The notes under the pieces: generated by a model | The model's database searches: none | What the model was told of the DNA's origin: nothing | What the model saw: the letters and a program-made list of their open reading frames with translations, nothing else | In this document: positions 8,083-11,248 of the stretch, piece by piece | How positions within the stretch are numbered: position 1 is the first letter of the stretch | Layout of the letters: every line of letters starts with the position of its first letter | Source of the DNA: Archangiaceae bacterium | Lineage (GTDB): Bacteria; Myxococcota; Myxococcia; Myxococcales; Myxococcaceae | Direction: 5' to 3' | DNA length: 11,248 bases | Assembly (NCBI GenBank): GCA_023248915.1 | Contig: JAHFDQ010000151.1 | Span: 1 to 11,248, forward strand | Position numbers and translations under genes: made by a program

Positions 8083-8610
8083 TCAGGGGCCGGCGTCGGG
8101 CTCGGGCCCGAAGCCCGCGTCCTGGGCCATGGCCGAGAAGTTGCCGACCAGGGTGCGCCCGGCGCCGATGTCGCCGCCCGACGGCTGGAACAGCATCGAG
8201 AAGTTGCCGCTGGTGACCTGCCCAACCTGGCCGCCCGAGGTGATAACCAGGTCGCCCTTCTCGAGGGGCGGAAACAGGCGCGCCGGCTCTCCGCCCGGAG
8301 CGTGGGCGACGCTGGTGCGCTGGTGGCCCGGGGCGTACTCGCCCGCGAGGGGAATTTTCTCGCCCGGCGTCACGGTGATGTCCTTCAGCGACACCGCGAC
8401 GCGCACCACCACGTCGAGGTCGGAGCCGCGGGTGTTGAGGAACGAAATCTGAATTGCCTCGTCGTTGCGGAGCACTTCCGACGAGGAAGTGGCCAGGCTG
8501 AACAATTCGCTGACGCTGCCCGACAGCGCGCCCTGGCTGGTGGTGCCGCAGCCGACCGCCAGCGCGACCGCGGCGCCGACGAGCCCCACCTTTGCCTGCC
8601 GCGAAGTCAT
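8083..8610 (-). CDS. Small lipoprotein of unknown function
   Basis: 175 residues from the ATG at 8610. A GTG at 8622 overlapping the previous stop (GTGA) would add four residues and is a real alternative. The much longer upstream open frame is antisense or frame shadow of the neighbouring lipoprotein gene. There is a signal with a hydrophobic stretch (8-19) and lipobox Ala-Val-Gly-Cys, cysteine at 21. The mature part is Ser/Thr-rich first (22-45), then beta-like (ISFLNTRG, VVVRVAVSLKDITVTPGE, LEKGDLVITSGGQVG). It ends in a second strand-rich segment with GRTLVGNFSAMAQDAG and a short Asp-Ala-Gly-containing tail. No known domain was recognised. The gene follows the propeller-like lipoprotein gene by 8 bp, so the two are very likely co-expressed and may act together in the envelope. 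It converges on the sigma-54 activator gene with a 3-bp gap and no clear terminator. Confidence 0.72.
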   Translation of the reverse strand: MTSRQAKVGLVGAAVALAVGCGTTSQGALSGSVSELFSLATSSSEVLRNDEAIQISFLNTRGSDLDVVVRVAVSLKDITVTPGEKIPLAGEYAPGHQRTSVAHAPGGEPARLFPPLEKGDLVITSGGQVGQVTSGNFSMLFQPSGGDIGAGRTLVGNFSAMAQDAGFGPEPDAGP

Positions 8611-8618
8611 GCGCGCGC

Positions 8619-9980
8619 TCACTTCTCGATGGCCAGGCGGATGGCGCCGGTGGCCGGCACCCGGTAGACGACGAAGCGCTTGCCCGACGAGAAGAAGCCA
8701 ATCTTCGGCAGGTACCCGCCTTCCTCGTCCACCAGTTGGTCCTGCCAGGTGCCGCCGGTGAGCTGGCGAATGTGCAGCGAGTCTTCGTTCGGCTGACACG
8801 AAGCCTCGTTCACCCCCGACTTGTCCGAGCAGATGTAAAAGGCGATCGCCGGCTCGTGGTAGATGGGGTCGAAGGCGATGGACGGGTACCAGCCGCCCGA
8901 GCCGGTCTGGAACACCGGGTCGGGCAGGTTCCAGGTGGTGCCGTTGGCCGAGGCGCTGTACTGCAGCTTGTTGGTGCTGCGCTCGACCGCCGCCACGCCG
9001 AAGCCCACGGTCGAGTCCCAGGCCAGGGACGGGCCGCTCTGGTTGTTGCCGTTCGACTGGATGGAGATGGGCACTGTCCAGGTGCCGCTGGCGTTGCGCA
9101 TCTGGAACATGACGTCGGAACCGGTGCCGCTGGCGCTCCCCAGCACACGGTCGCTCACCATGGCGGGCTGGCCGTTGGCCATCACCATGTTGATGTGCGC
9201 GCCGAAGCCCTGCTTGTTGTTGCCGCCGCAGATGGCCGGCAGCGGGTGCTGCCAGCCCGTGGGCCCGCCGATGGCGAGCTCGAGGTCGGAAGCGCCCCAG
9301 TCCTGCTGGGGGAACTGGCCGTTGTGGCAGTCGCGGTAGGCCAGGTAGGCGGTGGCGCCGTCGAAGATGACGGCGGGGTTGATGCCGACGAGGAAGCCGA
9401 CGCCGTCGGACAGCGCGTTGCCGCAGGGCGCTTCGGCGCTCTTCTTCACCGCCACCTGCTCGGTCCAGGTGCCGCCGTTGCGGTACGCGAGCGCGGCGTC
9501 GCCTTGCAGCCAGTAGACCGACTGGTCGCTGCCGCCGCCCAGGAAGGCGACCGCGGGCTCGCCGCTGCCCTGGAAGGCGACCGCCACGCCGTAGTCGAGC
9601 TGGACGGTGCGAATGACTTCGGGCGTCGAAGCGACGCCATTCGCGAACTCGACGTAGCGGACCTCGTAGTTCTGCAGGACGGTCGAGCCCGAGGTTCCGG
9701 CGTCGTTGGGGTTCAAGAGGCCCGCGTCCACGCCGCCGTCCACGCTGGCAAAGTAGGCTACGCCGATGCGGTCGTCGGCCGTGACCGCCATGGCGATGTG
9801 CTTCAGCTCCATCGCCGAGGGGTCGAGCGTGACGTAGGTGTAGGCGCTGGCGCCGGAACCGCCGCCGCCGCCGTCTGCGCCGCCGTCCTTGCGCCCGCTG
9901 TCGACGACAGGGGGCGAGCAGGCGCAGCCGACGAGCAGCACCGACGTCAGCGCCGCGACGAACAACAAGATGGTCTTCAT
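8619..9980 (-). CDS. Propeller/sialidase-like lipoprotein, unknown function
   Basis: 453 residues. The start MKTILLFVAALTSVLLVGC gives a clear lipobox Leu-Val-Gly-Cys, cysteine at 19. A Gly/Asp-rich linker (about 28-45, with DGGADGG) follows. The rest is built of repeated beta motifs: strands such as PAVAFLGG (142-149), PAVIFDG (202-208), YPSIAFDP (365-372) and EPAIAFY (376-382). Recurring Gly-Thr-Trp turns lie at 170-172, 299-301 (SGTW), 347-350 (GTTW) and 410-412 (GGTW). This resembles Asp-box/sialidase-like propellers, but catalytic residues of a sialidase are not evident, so binding rather than hydrolysis is the safer guess. Six cysteines in the mature chain may form disulfides. GGGGA lies 4 bases before the ATG. 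First gene of a two-gene minus-strand unit with the small lipoprotein. Confidence 0.8.
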   Translation of the reverse strand: MKTILLFVAALTSVLLVGCACSPPVVDSGRKDGGADGGGGGSGASAYTYVTLDPSAMELKHIAMAVTADDRIGVAYFASVDGGVDAGLLNPNDAGTSGSTVLQNYEVRYVEFANGVASTPEVIRTVQLDYGVAVAFQGSGEPAVAFLGGGSDQSVYWLQGDAALAYRNGGTWTEQVAVKKSAEAPCGNALSDGVGFLVGINPAVIFDGATAYLAYRDCHNGQFPQQDWGASDLELAIGGPTGWQHPLPAICGGNNKQGFGAHINMVMANGQPAMVSDRVLGSASGTGSDVMFQMRNASGTWTVPISIQSNGNNQSGPSLAWDSTVGFGVAAVERSTNKLQYSASANGTTWNLPDPVFQTGSGGWYPSIAFDPIYHEPAIAFYICSDKSGVNEASCQPNEDSLHIRQLTGGTWQDQLVDEEGGYLPKIGFFSSGKRFVVYRVPATGAIRLAIEK

Positions 9981-10080
9981 GGAGTCCCCAAGCGAGGTCT
10001 CGGCCCGCCTGCATCATACGCGGGCGGGCGCCACTTCGGAGGCTTGTAAACCTAACCGACGTTACCGATGCTCCACCTAC
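9981..10080. promoter_or_regulatory. Divergent promoter region, lipoprotein pair / exported dehydrogenase
   Basis: A 100-bp gap between outward-facing genes. On the minus strand TATGAT (10018-10013) could be a -10 element, but no good -35 lies 17 bases upstream. It sits in the loop of an inverted repeat, GCCCGCC (10003-10009) with GGCGGGC (10023-10029). On the plus side the only AT-richer patch is about 10043-10066, which holds the 12-bp dyad TAAC-CGAC-GTTA (10053-10064), 16 bases before the ATG at 10081. The dyad could be an operator. No Shine-Dalgarno sequence precedes that ATG. Confidence 0.4.
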
Positions 10081-10713
10081 ATGGCCCTCAAGCGACGAGT
10101 CTTCCTCAAGCACTTGACCTTCGCGGGAGGAGGAGTGGTGCTCCTCGGCGACACCGCCTGCCAGAAGGACGCACCGGCGCCGCCGCCTTCTCCGCCGAAG
10201 CCCGCTGGCCTGAAGCCCACCGGGCTCACCGCCTCGAAGTACCGCACCTTCACCACCGAGGAGTACGCGGTCGTCTCTGCCGCCTGCGAGCGCGTACTCC
10301 CCAAGGACGCCGACCCCGGGGCCCTCGACGCCGACGTGCCGGTCTACATCGACCGCATGCTCCAGAGCCCCGTGCTTCACCAGATGAAGGAAGACTTCCT
10401 CTCGGGCACCGCCGCGCTCAACCGCCGCGCGAACCGCATGTTCAAGGTCGGCTTCGCGAAGGCCAAGCCCGAGCAGCAGGACGAGCTCCTGCGCATCTTC
10501 AAAGAATCTCCCGAGGGCAGCGGCGAGGCTCACTACTACGAGCTCTTGGTGGTGCTGACGCTCGAGGGGTTTCTCGGCGACCCGTCCTACGGCGGCAACA
10601 AGGACGGCGTCGGCTGGGCCCTGGTCGGCTTCAACACTGTCGGCACCCAGGCCGCCGAACCGCAGCCCGGGTACGACGGCGTCGGGCACCTCCACCACCA
10701 CAAGGGGGGCTGA
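10081..10713 (+). CDS. Gluconate 2-dehydrogenase subunit 3-like protein, Tat-exported
   Basis: 210 residues. The N-terminus MALKRRVFLKHL carries a twin-arginine motif (Arg5-Arg6-x-Phe-Leu-Lys), followed by a hydrophobic stretch and Cys27 in a context (Asp-Thr-Ala-Cys) that is not a standard lipobox. A Pro/Ala-rich linker (31-48) follows, then the helical core with TTEEYAVVSAACERVLPKD (58-76). The conserved GDPSYGGNKDGVGWALVGF stretch (166-184) is the signature of the gluconate 2-dehydrogenase subunit 3 family. The tail ends in a small His cluster (His203, 205-207). In known systems this small subunit partners an FAD-containing GMC subunit and provides the Tat signal for the complex. The ATG was chosen because it places the RR motif at the N-terminus, even though no Shine-Dalgarno is visible. 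The GMC partner starts 2 bp after its stop. Confidence 0.88.
   Translation: MALKRRVFLKHLTFAGGGVVLLGDTACQKDAPAPPPSPPKPAGLKPTGLTASKYRTFTTEEYAVVSAACERVLPKDADPGALDADVPVYIDRMLQSPVLHQMKEDFLSGTAALNRRANRMFKVGFAKAKPEQQDELLRIFKESPEGSGEAHYYELLVVLTLEGFLGDPSYGGNKDGVGWALVGFNTVGTQAAEPQPGYDGVGHLHHHKGG
10702..10709 (+). promoter_or_regulatory. Shine-Dalgarno site of the GMC oxidoreductase
   Basis: AAGGGGGG at the very end of the preceding gene. It is 6 bases before the GTG at 10716 and 12 bases before the ATG at 10722, so spacing favours the GTG. Confidence 0.5.
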
Positions 10714-10715
10714 CG

Positions 10716-11248
10716 GTGGCGATGGACGCGGTGGACGTGTGCATCGTCGGCAGCGGCGCGGGTGGCGGGCCGATGGCGTTCGAGCTCGGCAACGCCGGCT
10801 TCAAGGTGGTGGTGCTGGAGAAGGGCCCCCACTACAAGCGCGAGGACTTCGTCCACGACGAAATCCTCTGCAGCCGGCGCAACTTCTTCATGCCGCTGCC
10901 GTGGGAAGAGCCGCACCTGGTCCGCAAGGGCGCCACCGGCAAGTACGAGCGCACCAACAACGCCTGGACGGCCAACTGCGTCGGCGGCGGCACGGTGCAC
11001 ATGAGCGGCTTCTTCTACCGGCTGAAGCCCGTCGACTTCCGGCAGCGCACCCTGCTGGGCCCGGTGGAGGGCGCCAACGTCGTCGACTGGCCCATCGGCT
11101 ACGCCGACCTGGCGCCCTTCTATGACAGGGCCGAGGACGTGATGGGGGTGTCGGGCAACGCCGTGCCCCACAAGTTCGCCGAACCGCGAAAGGGCAACTA
11201 CCCCCTGCCCCCGCTCGACACCCACGCCTTCGGCAAAGAGGTGGACAA
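10716..11248 (+). CDS. GMC-family FAD oxidoreductase, 5' part (cut by window edge)
   Basis: About 177 codons are visible and the frame is open at the right edge. The start is GTG 10716 (better ribosome-binding-site spacing) or ATG 10722, two codons later. The FAD-binding Rossmann motif VDVCIVGSGAGGGPMAFEL is at the N-terminus (GSGAGG about 12-17), ending with an acidic residue in VVVLEKGPHY. Further on, NCVGGGTVHMSGFFYRL matches the GMC flavin/active-site entry region, then DWPIGYADLAPFYDRAEDVMGVSG, typical of gluconate/sorbitol-type large subunits. No signal peptide is present, which fits co-export with the Tat-signal-bearing subunit encoded 2 bp upstream. The complex should oxidise a sugar, polyol or other alcohol in the periplasm and pass electrons to a cytochrome, possibly encoded beyond the window. 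The actual substrate cannot be read from this part; gluconate is only one option. Confidence 0.9.
   Translation, partial: MAMDAVDVCIVGSGAGGGPMAFELGNAGFKVVVLEKGPHYKREDFVHDEILCSRRNFFMPLPWEEPHLVRKGATGKYERTNNAWTANCVGGGTVHMSGFFYRLKPVDFRQRTLLGPVEGANVVDWPIGYADLAPFYDRAEDVMGVSGNAVPHKFAEPRKGNYPLPPLDTHAFGKEVD

Noticed and set aside
8098..8116. GC-rich near-palindrome just after the sigma-54 activator stop, as a terminator
   Set aside because: The stem is interrupted by a bulge, the loop is too small, there is no T-run, and it lies inside the convergent lipoprotein's coding sequence.
8611..10701. Long minus-strand open frame upstream of the small lipoprotein, in frame with it
   Set aside because: It is very rich in Arg, Gly and His with no fold-like pattern, and it crosses the divergent gap and the coding sequence of two well-supported genes. 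It is a shadow caused by high GC; the real gene starts at 8610 or 8622.

Overview
The window is about 70 % GC, densely coded on both strands, with only short gaps between genes. Several predicted lipoproteins carry runs of Asp-Ala-Gly or Asp-Gly-Gly just after the lipobox. There is also an FHA-domain sigma-54 activator and a second predicted lipoprotein with propeller-like repeats. This combination points to a myxobacterium or close relative (Myxococcota). That is an inference from gene style; no rRNA or other marker gene is present.

Left part (1-2013, minus strand): a three-gene run transcribed right to left. It starts with a secreted, probably outer-membrane beta-barrel protein (2013-1177), continues with gpsA, glycerol-3-phosphate dehydrogenase for phospholipid synthesis (1162-161), and ends with a lipoprotein cut by the window edge (151-<1). 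Gaps of 14 and 9 bp suggest an operon. A 112-bp divergent gap separates it from a two-component system on the plus strand: a membrane histidine kinase (2126-3634) and an OmpR/PhoB-type response regulator (3631-4329) that overlap by 4 bp. A class I methyltransferase (5005-4283, minus) runs into the regulator and overlaps its 3' end by 47 bp.

Middle part (5111-8079, plus): a predicted lipoprotein with an Asp-Ala-Gly linker and a beta-propeller of the two-component-regulator-propeller type. It is followed after 35 bp by a sigma-54 activator with an N-terminal FHA domain in place of a receiver domain. The two may be co-transcribed.

Right part: two minus-strand lipoprotein genes (9980-8619, then 8610-8083), nearly touching, both of unknown function. 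The first has sialidase/propeller-like repeats. A 100-bp divergent gap leads to a plus-strand pair: a Tat-exported gluconate 2-dehydrogenase subunit-3-like protein (10081-10713) and a GMC-type FAD oxidoreductase that runs off the window (10716->11248). Together these look like an exported sugar or alcohol dehydrogenase.

No tRNA, rRNA, CRISPR array, insertion sequence or phage gene was seen. No stretch longer than 300 bp lacks a gene. Nothing here is clearly a new defence or mobile system. The most open questions are the propeller lipoprotein/FHA-activator pair, the unknown lipoprotein pair, and short repeated sites in the divergent gaps.
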